DNA of 64,000 nucleotides from Euglena gracilis (lineage: Eukaryota > Euglenida > Euglenophyceae > Euglenales), in NCBI GenBank assembly GCA_039621445.1, contig CP154956.1, positions 80,534,474 through 80,598,473 on the forward strand, given 5' to 3'. A program made the position numbers and the translations under genes. Each line of letters starts with the position of its first letter. Position 1 is the first letter of the stretch. Below are positions 30,505-38,445 of this stretch, in pieces. The notes beneath the pieces are model-generated. The model saw nothing but the letters and a program-made list of their open reading frames with translations, had not been told where the DNA came from and searched no databases.

Positions 30505-33500
30505 ATGCTGCCTGGGCGCGGACCTGGACCAGGTCCACCATGGCCGCAGCCTTCTGGCGCGCCATACCCCCAGTACCCTCAGTATGCTGAGGCCCCGATT
30601 TCGGGTGCCCCACATGCTGAGAGGGTTTCAGCCCCGGTATTCGCCGCGGCTACCAGCAACCGGTCCGCATATGCGGTACCAGATCCATCTGCCGTCCAGC
30701 AGCCGGCACCTCAGCCACCAGCGCAGCGCAGATCGCGCCTGCCCCCGTATGCGGGAGAGATGATCTTCCGCACTACGGAGACGTTGGAGCGGGCGATGCG
30801 TATGTGCGCACACCCCCCAACGGAGCCCTTTATGCAAGCCCTTTGGGATGCATACTGTGCTCAGTTGTTGGTGGTAGCCAACACCCCTGTGGCTCAGTGG
30901 TGTCCCTGCGGTCAAGCCCTGATGACGGGGAGACGGTATTTCTCGTCCGCAGCCGATTCCGGCTTCGAACCCGGCGAGACCATGATGGACCTGGGCGTGT
31001 ATGTGCCGCCCATGCTGCAAACGCAGACGCCGGTGGGATCCCACACCGTGCATATGCGTGAGCACACGCCCCCACCGGTAGGTGAGGCTGTGCATGTCCC
31101 ACCTGGGATGACGAGAATTTTTGCTCGCCCGCCCTCGCCGCAGCGAATGCCGCCGCGCGAGCCGCCAGCGGAGCAATTTGTCTCGCGGTACGCGACGCAC
31201 GCGGATTACCCGCGCGGCGCACGCGTACTCCCAGCCGGACAGTCGGACGTGCCCTCTGAGGCATACGTCCAACACATGTTCATGCACTGGATGCCTCAGG
31301 CATCACCGGTCGCCCCTGTCCGTGGCGTTGAGCCACGGAGGCAGGCGGAGCCCATAGTGGTGGAGGATGAACCTCCCCACCGTGAGGCAGCCCGACCGCC
31401 CAGTGCAGCCCCTGTCCAGACTGGGGATGTCCCCCGTCGGCAGGAGGCTCCCTACTACCACATGGCACCTCCGGGAACCGAGCAGGATGAGCTTGCTCGG
31501 CATTTCCTGCAGGAGCCAGTATTCGCGTCTGAAGAGCACCGGACGAGGTATTACGCCTCTCTGGCTGCCCTTCAGGGTCGTGGATACACCCCCTACCATC
31601 CGTACCAACCGCAGCTGCGGGTGGCGACCCCGGTATTACCCGGTGAGCCCCCGGCAGGAGCGGCAGGATTACCTGCCACCCTGAAGCGCGATAGGGTTAC
31701 GGAGAACCTTACCCCACAGCCCAGGCGACCCAGCCCACGGGACGCGGAAGGCGGTGCGGCAATGCAGGTGGAAGCCAGCCCGGATACCCCGGCTGGGCAA
31801 CCACCGGCAGTGGCACAGGCAGCGATGAGCCGTCCTGTTGCCGCAATGCCACCGCCGATCCCTCCGGTATGGAAGGAGCCGCGACCCCCTACGCCGAAAC
31901 CAAGCCCACGCCAGGCTCCTAGCCAGCGCCCAGCCACGCCGTCACCGCGACGTGCAGCGGAACGGCAAGGTCCCTCCCCAGAGATGGAATGGGAAGGTAC
32001 CGAACCGACTCCTGCCGCACCGAGCGCCCGACCCTCTGGTATTCGCCAGACAGGGAAGGACAAAGGTAAGGCTGAGGGCAAAGGCAAGGGAGAAGGCAAA
32101 GGCGTGGCCGGCAAAGGTAAGGGTGAGGGCAAGGGTAAGGGTACAGCCCGTGAGGAGGAGGAAGAACCAGCAGAAGTCCTCTCGGACTTTGAGCAAATGC
32201 TCAGGTTCAAGGAGGAGCTGGAGGACGAAGGCTGGCGAATGCAGCATGATTACCATGTTGCAGGAAACCGCCCCGTCACCCCTCCGGAGGCAGTGATCGA
32301 GGTGGTATTACACCACACCGAGAACAGAGTCAGACAATTCCATTACGGAATTGACCTGTACGCCTTCGAAGGTGAAGGTGGCAGACCCTTGCTGGATGCC
32401 CAGCCGGGTTTCTGGGAACTCTGGTTTTGGCTGGGATACCCCTGCCAGAACTGGGGTCTCTTCAGCGACTCCACTGGCCGCAGTTACCTGCACCAGTTAG
32501 GATTTCGGGACCAGCATGTGTTGGCCCGAAGGCTGAAGGCAATCTTCGACTGTATTCACACAGTCGGGCCCCTCGGTGTGCAGTGGAAATACTACCCACT
32601 GAACCCCGACATCGAACGCCTGATCGAGGTGTTGTGGTGCAACAACCTCCAGGTGTGGCTGGTGAGCCATTACGGCTCCACCTTCCGCGTTAAGCGCGTT
32701 TCCCTGGCTTACCCACAGAGGTATGACCTCTGTTGTAAGTATTGCCGGCAGGAGTTTCCTGTCGACTTCTGGGGATTCGGCGTGCGCGGAAGTCCTCCAC
32801 CGCCTCGGGATAACCCGGGCCTGGAGATGGGACGCCGCATGCTTATGCATGTGTGCCGCGACGCCCCGGATGTCCAGGGCAAAAGTCGCCGCGTCCATAA
32901 GCAGCGTATTTTTATGCTGCAACAGTTCTGGTGGCGAGCCTGGACCACCTACGTCATGGAGGTGTATATACATCTCCGTGACCCCCAGGACGATAGGCCT
33001 GGTATGGAAAGCTTGCCACCAGACTACGGCGACCCCGTTGAGGGACCTCGTCGTCGTCGGGTTATCGCCGACCTGCGCCCCAACTGGCACCTCGCCGGGA
33101 TAGACCTGGAGGAACATTTGAGGCGACAGTTTGGCGGTACCCTCGACAGGGAGGTATTCCTCCAGCTGATGAATCACCCGAAGGCCATCCTCGACCTGGG
33201 TATGCCGATTCTGGCATGCGTGCAGGAGTTCGAGGACGGGTTTTTCGAGGTCTGGGAAGACACGCGTTACCGCGGCTTCCTGGGCCCGAACAGGCCTGCC
33301 AACGCCTGGGTGCAGCCATCATGGCCGCCACCCTGGCCCAACAGCGCCAGTAGCAGTACGCTGGCCTTTTACAGGCTGGCGGATGCCCAGGGATGCCGAT
33401 GGCACCCCGACGATCCTCGTTCGCCCGAGGATCTGCGCGCCTTCATCGCCCCAGAGGATGAACCTCTGGCGCGAAGGAGACGGGAGGCGTCAGTCGCTTC

Positions 33501-36027
33501 CACCACCGCGATTCCGCGGCGGGAGGAACGCGACCGCAGCCCCTCCGTCACCATACTGGAGGCAGCGCCGCCGTCTCCGACAGGAACGGCTGTATCATTC
33601 GTCTCTGCCCCGCGAGCGGCAGGGGAACGATCAGTTTCCCCGGCCCCCGCGGCGGCGGCTCCCGTCTGTCCACCGGTAGGTGGAGACCAGGAACTTCCTG
33701 AGGAGGAAGGTGAGAACGTGGAGGATATCCTCTACGCTGCTCTGCATGCTCCGGCACAGCCTCGGCCAGACGAAGCACCCGCAGGGGATATACCTGTGGC
33801 TGCTACGCCTGTCCCAACGGCTGAGCCTCCAGCCGAGATGACTGGTATGGTCGTCGAGGATATCCTCGAAGAACCTACCAGCCCCGCAGCACGCACCTCA
33901 TTAGGAGGCCGTGTGCTCGGCGCCGTAGTCACCGGCATTACTGCCGTGGCTGCTGCACTAACGCCACGAGGTGGAGGCGCAGCATCAAGCTCCGCCGCTG
34001 AGGTCGTGGAGACACCAGATGTCGGTGTCCCCGCACCCCCATCTCCGGCAGCAGTGCAACCACCTTCAGGGGATGAACCCCAGCCGACAGAGCCATCTGT
34101 CGCACCGGCTACAGCGGAGGATCAACCTCCCGTAGCACCTGCGCCAGCGGTTGTGGAGGATCAACCTCCTAGACCGGATGTCGAAATGGAAGTGGAGGAG
34201 ATACCCCCACGACCACCGACACCGCGCAGGGTCCCTGCAGTCCCGAGGACAATGGCAGAGTTTCTGGGAGCGCCAGCGCCTGTGGAAGCACCGATTCCGG
34301 TGACGACCACAGTGCCACGCCTCGTCGGACAGGATGAACCTGCTCGGCGACGGCCGGCTGAACAACCCCAGGAACGTTTGCCGACCCCTCGGAGCGTCAT
34401 GCGCGACCCAGCGGTCAGTATGCCCGCTTCGCCCAGACGGCAAACGTCTACTCCGGCACCATCGGCTCCTGATACCAGGAGTAAGCCGCAGGCGTCACCT
34501 CCTGATTCCGGGAGTGCGAAGCCGAAAGGAGGCAAACCGGGTGCTGCACCCTGTAAGCCCCCTTCCAAAGGCGGTGATGGGAAACCACCACCGAAAGGTG
34601 GCGCTGGAGGTCAGACTGGCGGACAGCCGAAAGGCCCTACGACAATGCACGACTATTCGGCCGTTGCATCGTCCGGGTACGGCCAGAGCAAACCGAAAGG
34701 TAAGGCTCGTGGTCGACAGGCCCAATCTTCCGCCGGATCGACGGATGAGGAGCAGGATGAACCTGCTTCACCTCCTGTGTCTGCGGATGCCCAGCTCTGG
34801 ACCCAGGATATCCTGACCAGACTAGGCACCGTGGAAGAGAGGACGAAGAAACTGGCTGCTATTAGGCACCAGAAAGGGTCACTGAATCGATGGATTCAGC
34901 CCCTCTTCGTCCGCGGAGAACCTTTCCACTATGTCCCGGAACATACCTGGACATTCTGGAACAGGCGCTCACCCAGAGTACTGGCACAGTACTTTGGCGA
35001 GGACTGCGTGTTGGATTTCCAGCACGGCACGTCCTTTGCCTGGACGTGCACCGTATGCCACCATGTGCGGCATAACCAACCGCTTGTGCATGTGTGCAAG
35101 CGGCAGGTGCAATCCTCGTGGTTCCATCACAGGGCATATGTGCCGAACTGTGTGGCGCTCGTATGTGGCGAGTGCCTGAATGCCTGGAAGCACAGCTTGA
35201 ACTACTCCTACAGTGAGAATGCTCACGACAGGGATATCCCTGCCTTGTGCATCAACTGTATAGGAGGCAAGTTCGTGCAGACTGCTGATGGAGCAGTCAC
35301 CACCATTGTCCCCCAGCACTGGGAGACACTGGAGAAGTGGAAGAAGGAGTACAAGCAGGTGGAAGGCCGCCTGAAGCACTCCGACTTCCGAAAGGTAGAA
35401 AGCTACCGCCACACGGGAATGGCCCGTGAGTTCCAGATCGACGCTGGGGCAATGCGCCTCGCCGTCGAGGAACACGCCAAGGTAAGAATGCCTTACCTCT
35501 GGACTGATGGCGACTGGGAGACACAGGTTTACCCCCTGTTCTCCAAGCGTCAGCATGGCGGATACGCCTTGCCACTGTGGCCTCCTGAAGAACACGATTT
35601 GGTGGACTTCAGAGGTTGGTTGGCGGCTGTATTACGGCCCCATACCGCAAGAGTTCGGACAGCGAGGTGGATGTATGACATCAACTTCAAGCAGACCCCG
35701 GGGATGCCCCCGCAGGTGCCTGCGAATCACCCCCGGATGAATTACATCATCTGGCCGGTGATGCTGCCCAGAATTTTCTGGGAGCAACTCCAACGGTATC
35801 TTCAGCATCATGCTGAACGTACCAGGGAGAAGCTGCCGGATAATTGGATCAAGGACTGGGAGACCACTTCCTTTGATGTCAATGATCCGGAGCTCAACAC
35901 CATCCGGAGTGAATCAGCTCCGCCGCGTTCCCCACGCCAACTGGATTTGGTTGAGGACCCATTAGGGGACCCCCAACACGACTACTGGCGTGAGGTCCGC
36001 GAACGTCCAGCCAATAAAGGCAGGTAA
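30505..36027 (+). CDS. ORF3 of element D, 1,840-residue protein of unknown function
   Basis: The start (MLPG) is shared with element G. Visible parts: a Pro- and Arg-rich N-terminal third; a KG/EG-repeat stretch (about residues 515-548, KGKAEGKGKGEGKG); a globular block at about 553-975 rich in Trp with a CCKYC motif; a long Pro/Ala/Glu-rich linker; and a C-terminal globular block from about 1430 with paired cysteines (CTVC, HVC, CGEC, CINC; about 1515-1585), likely zinc-binding. No signal peptide or membrane segment is seen, so despite its env-like position it is not an obvious envelope protein. It matches no family I know. The stop overlaps a good donor sequence (CAG/GTAAGG at 36022-36028). 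Confidence 0.85.
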   Translation: MLPGRGPGPGPPWPQPSGAPYPQYPQYAEAPISGAPHAERVSAPVFAAATSNRSAYAVPDPSAVQQPAPQPPAQRRSRLPPYAGEMIFRTTETLERAMRMCAHPPTEPFMQALWDAYCAQLLVVANTPVAQWCPCGQALMTGRRYFSSAADSGFEPGETMMDLGVYVPPMLQTQTPVGSHTVHMREHTPPPVGEAVHVPPGMTRIFARPPSPQRMPPREPPAEQFVSRYATHADYPRGARVLPAGQSDVPSEAYVQHMFMHWMPQASPVAPVRGVEPRRQAEPIVVEDEPPHREAARPPSAAPVQTGDVPRRQEAPYYHMAPPGTEQDELARHFLQEPVFASEEHRTRYYASLAALQGRGYTPYHPYQPQLRVATPVLPGEPPAGAAGLPATLKRDRVTENLTPQPRRPSPRDAEGGAAMQVEASPDTPAGQPPAVAQAAMSRPVAAMPPPIPPVWKEPRPPTPKPSPRQAPSQRPATPSPRRAAERQGPSPEMEWEGTEPTPAAPSARPSGIRQTGKDKGKAEGKGKGEGKGVAGKGKGEGKGKGTAREEEEEPAEVLSDFEQMLRFKEELEDEGWRMQHDYHVAGNRPVTPPEAVIEVVLHHTENRVRQFHYGIDLYAFEGEGGRPLLDAQPGFWELWFWLGYPCQNWGLFSDSTGRSYLHQLGFRDQHVLARRLKAIFDCIHTVGPLGVQWKYYPLNPDIERLIEVLWCNNLQVWLVSHYGSTFRVKRVSLAYPQRYDLCCKYCRQEFPVDFWGFGVRGSPPPPRDNPGLEMGRRMLMHVCRDAPDVQGKSRRVHKQRIFMLQQFWWRAWTTYVMEVYIHLRDPQDDRPGMESLPPDYGDPVEGPRRRRVIADLRPNWHLAGIDLEEHLRRQFGGTLDREVFLQLMNHPKAILDLGMPILACVQEFEDGFFEVWEDTRYRGFLGPNRPANAWVQPSWPPPWPNSASSSTLAFYRLADAQGCRWHPDDPRSPEDLRAFIAPEDEPLARRRREASVASTTAIPRREERDRSPSVTILEAAPPSPTGTAVSFVSAPRAAGERSVSPAPAAAAPVCPPVGGDQELPEEEGENVEDILYAALHAPAQPRPDEAPAGDIPVAATPVPTAEPPAEMTGMVVEDILEEPTSPAARTSLGGRVLGAVVTGITAVAAALTPRGGGAASSSAAEVVETPDVGVPAPPSPAAVQPPSGDEPQPTEPSVAPATAEDQPPVAPAPAVVEDQPPRPDVEMEVEEIPPRPPTPRRVPAVPRTMAEFLGAPAPVEAPIPVTTTVPRLVGQDEPARRRPAEQPQERLPTPRSVMRDPAVSMPASPRRQTSTPAPSAPDTRSKPQASPPDSGSAKPKGGKPGAAPCKPPSKGGDGKPPPKGGAGGQTGGQPKGPTTMHDYSAVASSGYGQSKPKGKARGRQAQSSAGSTDEEQDEPASPPVSADAQLWTQDILTRLGTVEERTKKLAAIRHQKGSLNRWIQPLFVRGEPFHYVPEHTWTFWNRRSPRVLAQYFGEDCVLDFQHGTSFAWTCTVCHHVRHNQPLVHVCKRQVQSSWFHHRAYVPNCVALVCGECLNAWKHSLNYSYSENAHDRDIPALCINCIGGKFVQTADGAVTTIVPQHWETLEKWKKEYKQVEGRLKHSDFRKVESYRHTGMAREFQIDAGAMRLAVEEHAKVRMPYLWTDGDWETQVYPLFSKRQHGGYALPLWPPEEHDLVDFRGWLAAVLRPHTARVRTARWMYDINFKQTPGMPPQVPANHPRMNYIIWPVMLPRIFWEQLQRYLQHHAERTREKLPDNWIKDWETTSFDVNDPELNTIRSESAPPRSPRQLDLVEDPLGDPQHDYWREVRERPANKGR

Positions 36028-36851
36028 GGTGTCTGTCAGCGCCAATGCGGCGTCTTTCAGCACCCTCGTCAGGTATTCGCCTGACACCCTGTTTGGGTAT
36101 TCGCCCGAACAGCCCCTTCGAAGACCCTTTGCGGTATTCGCCGCTAGTAAGTTCCCACCGGGATGCTGCCATGTGCAGGATTCCGTGCGCATGCATGCAC
36201 ACCCCTCTCCCCTCTCCCCTCTCGCGGGCGTGCGACACGCAGCGCACAGGGCCGACGGCCTCTTTTCCTTTCCCTTTCTTTTCTTTTCGGCCGTTTGAGG
36301 CCTTAAGGCTGCCAGACAGCACCATTTTTCTGGCCTAAGCCAACCCCCCACTCCTCTCTACTTTCCCCCTCGGGGCAAATGCTGTCGCCGGCGGTTGGTT
36401 TTGTAGAGTAGGATTTCCTTTTGCGTGGTCGGGTTTGACTGGCCATGCGCCCCGCCCAGGTTTGACTGGTCAGAGGCCCCCTCCTTCCACACCCTCCCCA
36501 TGGGTTTTCCTGGAATGCCCATGGACCCAACCCCAAGTGCCTTGGGCACACCCAAACTGGGTGGATGGGTTTGCTTGGCAAGGAAACCTGCCAGCCCCAT
36601 TTTCCCCAGTGGGCTATAATATACTATACACCCATAAGCCACCGCAAAATAGGTGAAACCATTTTGCGCGTTTTGGGCTTTTGGGTCCCCTCTTTTCCGC
36701 CCCCCCCCTTTTGAGTGGACCCCTGTGCGACGGAAAGGGCCCCTGTGGATGCGCCAGGGTGCACCTCCCACAGACCAGGTCTGTGTCCGAAATCCCTGTG
36801 GCCAGAATGCCTGGTCCAAAGGGGAAATCGGGCATAGCCCTGGGAGGGGGA
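36028..36851 (+). other. 3' untranslated region and polypurine tract of element D
   Basis: No ORF of note. It begins with three adjacent hairpins (36068-36144) and ends with a purine tract, GGGAGGGGGA (36842-36851), directly before the 3' LTR, the expected site for plus-strand priming. A TATAATATACTATA stretch near 36617 is AT-rich but has no demonstrated role. Confidence 0.8.
36068..36144 (+). promoter_or_regulatory. Three consecutive hairpins with identical TATTCG loop
   Basis: GTCAGG/CCTGAC (36068-36085), TGTTTGGG/CCCGAACA (36090-36111, one G-U pair) and GCGG/CCGC (36131-36144) all enclose TATTCG. The stems differ in sequence but stay self-complementary, which points to selection on RNA structure. 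Related GG-TATTNN-CC hairpins occur elsewhere in the element. Confidence 0.8.
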
Positions 36852-37157
36852 TGTGTACCAGGCGTATGCTTCTGTCCCCTTCCGTTGAGGAAGTTAGGAT
36901 GGAAGCAGATCCTATTAGGATCTCCTAATGGGTGCCCCTTCTCTCTCCACAGGTGGTATTCTTCTTATACCTTTTCCTTCCTTTCCTTGGACCGGACTTG
37001 GATTTCCAGTCCGTCCTCCCTGCATTGCTCCGTGCTTTGCTTCTTGGGAAGTGGGAAAAGGGTTTTTACTGTTACTCTGATTTTTAGTTCCCAAGTAGGT
37101 GCGCCAAGGCGAAAGCGAAGGCTTTTTGGGAATTGGGAATTGGGAATCAGACGTACA
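36852..37157 (+). repeat. 3' LTR of element D
   Basis: 306 bp, identical to the 5' LTR except for one G/A difference near the right end (GGGAGTTGGG against GGGAATTGGG). It abuts the truncated pol of element E on the right. Confidence 0.97.
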
Positions 37158-37740
37158 CTGGTAGTGCGTAAACCGTGCGAAGGACAATCCACCACCAATC
37201 TGTGTTACCGTAGGAATGGAAAACAAAGTATGACATCAGACCCGGCGATATTCGCCTCGAATGCCCAAGCCCGAAGAAAATTTTGGAATTGTGGAGGCTG
37301 TGTGTGGTGCTTCGGGATAATGGGGAGGACTATGTCCAAAATGCATCCCAAGTCACCACCGCACATGGGGCTGTTGTCTGCAGTCGTAATTTTAATGGGA
37401 TTCTTGGCATGAACCAAGAGGGGGGTGGGTATAAGTCCTTTGCAGAAAAGAAGGGGGATACGACACCCTGTGTGGACTAAAATTTTGGCTTGTGCACAAA
37501 AATTTTGAGTTTTGATTTTTGCTTGGACCAAAAGTTCCATGGGGGGTACGCAAAGCTAAGGGTCGGGTGAAAATTGTTATCGCGCCAACTGTTCCATGAC
37601 CCTTTGCTTACTTTGCTCAACATTCCAAGCAACAATTTGGCGCGGGAAGTGGGGGACCCCAAAGTTTTCTGGGTACCGACCAAAAAGACCTATGGGCAGG
37701 GGGGGCAGGGGTGATCACTTCCTACCTCCATCTGTTCATC
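37158..37740 (-). pseudogene. pol: Truncated pol start with protease, element E
   Basis: Homologous to the start of D's pol. The protease motif reads HTG instead of DTG, so the catalytic Asp is lost. An in-frame stop also lies soon after the UAG-hairpin junction. The conserved IPTPLLV, KITTADN and GGDLGC blocks are present. The frame runs up to a VVDCPSHGLRT block and is then cut by the D LTR. Confidence 0.85.
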
Positions 37741-37779
37741 AGCCCAGAGGTCCGTGCCCTCAGACCTCGGGCTCCCCTA
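37741..37779 (-). promoter_or_regulatory. Gag-pol UAG and hairpin, element E
   Basis: UAG at 37777-37779 on the minus strand, then the same 13-bp stem as in element D. The left arm is GAGGTCTG in place of GAGGTCCG, which turns one G-C pair into G-U, so pairing is kept in a copy that is otherwise decayed. Confidence 0.7.
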
Positions 37780-38442
37780 CTCCATATCGGAGTCGGCCTT
37801 TTGGCCTACGGTGGACCTCCTAGAATAATTTGCCCGTATCGCGAGAATCGCATTCATGTCTTCCGCCACCTCATCCTCGGTGCTCTCATCCCCCTCCCTG
37901 CCCGAAGCCAGGTCTTTTTCCCGGATACAGGATATTTTGAAACCAACCCGCTGCCTATTGGCAGAACCGCGATTGGAAGCGCGAAGACCATGGCTAGGGC
38001 GGGAAGAACTGGAATGGGGGCACCTGGATGTATGATGATCTTTAGACCCACAAAGGGAACAACGGTTTCGCGAATGCGATTGCCTTTTGGCATCATAGCG
38101 ACGCGGGGAGCGGGAATCCGCTCGACCGCGATCGGATCGAGAAGAGGATGATCCACTTCGCGACCGAGATCGCGAAGAATCGTGATTCACATCCCGATTG
38201 CGGGTAGGGGGGCGGGGGGACCGACCACGCGGTATGAAACCACGTCCGCTATTGCGATGGGGTGAACGGGAACGCGGTCTACCATCACCCGATCGGTATT
38301 CCGACAGCTGCGAATGTGCAGACCGTGAAGAACGCGAACTCCAGGAAGAAAGGGATCCTCGGGGGCTATTACTGCGCTTTCGCGCTTGACGATTCGGACA
38401 CTCCCGAGACATATGTCCCGGTTGATTACAAAAAAAGCACAC
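37777..38442 (-). CDS. gag: Nucleocapsid-like segment, element E
   Basis: 221 codons, open. It has two C-x2-C-x4-H-x4-C knuckles (CFFCNQPGHMSREC and CSLCGSKDHHTSRC) flanking an Arg-Ser-rich stretch, as in element D. It ends with the acidic tail GQKADSDME before the UAG. Upstream gag frames are broken, so this is an intact piece of a dead gene. Confidence 0.85.
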   Translation of the reverse strand: MCFFCNQPGHMSRECPNRQARKRSNSPRGSLSSWSSRSSRSAHSQLSEYRSGDGRPRSRSPHRNSGRGFIPRGRSPRPPTRNRDVNHDSSRSRSRSGSSSSRSDRGRADSRSPRRYDAKRQSHSRNRCSLCGSKDHHTSRCPHSSSSRPSHGLRASNRGSANRQRVGFKISCIREKDLASGREGDESTEDEVAEDMNAILAIRANYSRRSTVGQKADSDME

Positions 38443-38445
38443 TTT

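Larger units (their letters stand above)
20619..37157 (+). mobile_element. 16.5-kb chromodomain Ty3/Gypsy LTR retrotransposon D with extra ORF3
   Basis: Two 306-bp LTRs (20619-20924, 36852-37157) differ at one base, so the insertion is young. Between them lie tandem primer sites, gag, a nucleocapsid segment with two zinc knuckles, pol (protease, an MT-like domain, RT, RNase H, integrase, chromodomain), an 1,840-residue ORF after pol, hairpins and a polypurine tract. The element is far longer than the usual 5-7 kb of the group. Its pol and ORF3 are uninterrupted, but gag carries a frameshift and a stop. The bases flanking the two LTRs do not match, so no target-site duplication is visible. Confidence 0.95.

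Noticed and set aside
30505-36027. ORF3 as a retroviral envelope protein
   Set aside because: No signal peptide, membrane segment or furin-like site with a following hydrophobic stretch is visible. Only the position is env-like.
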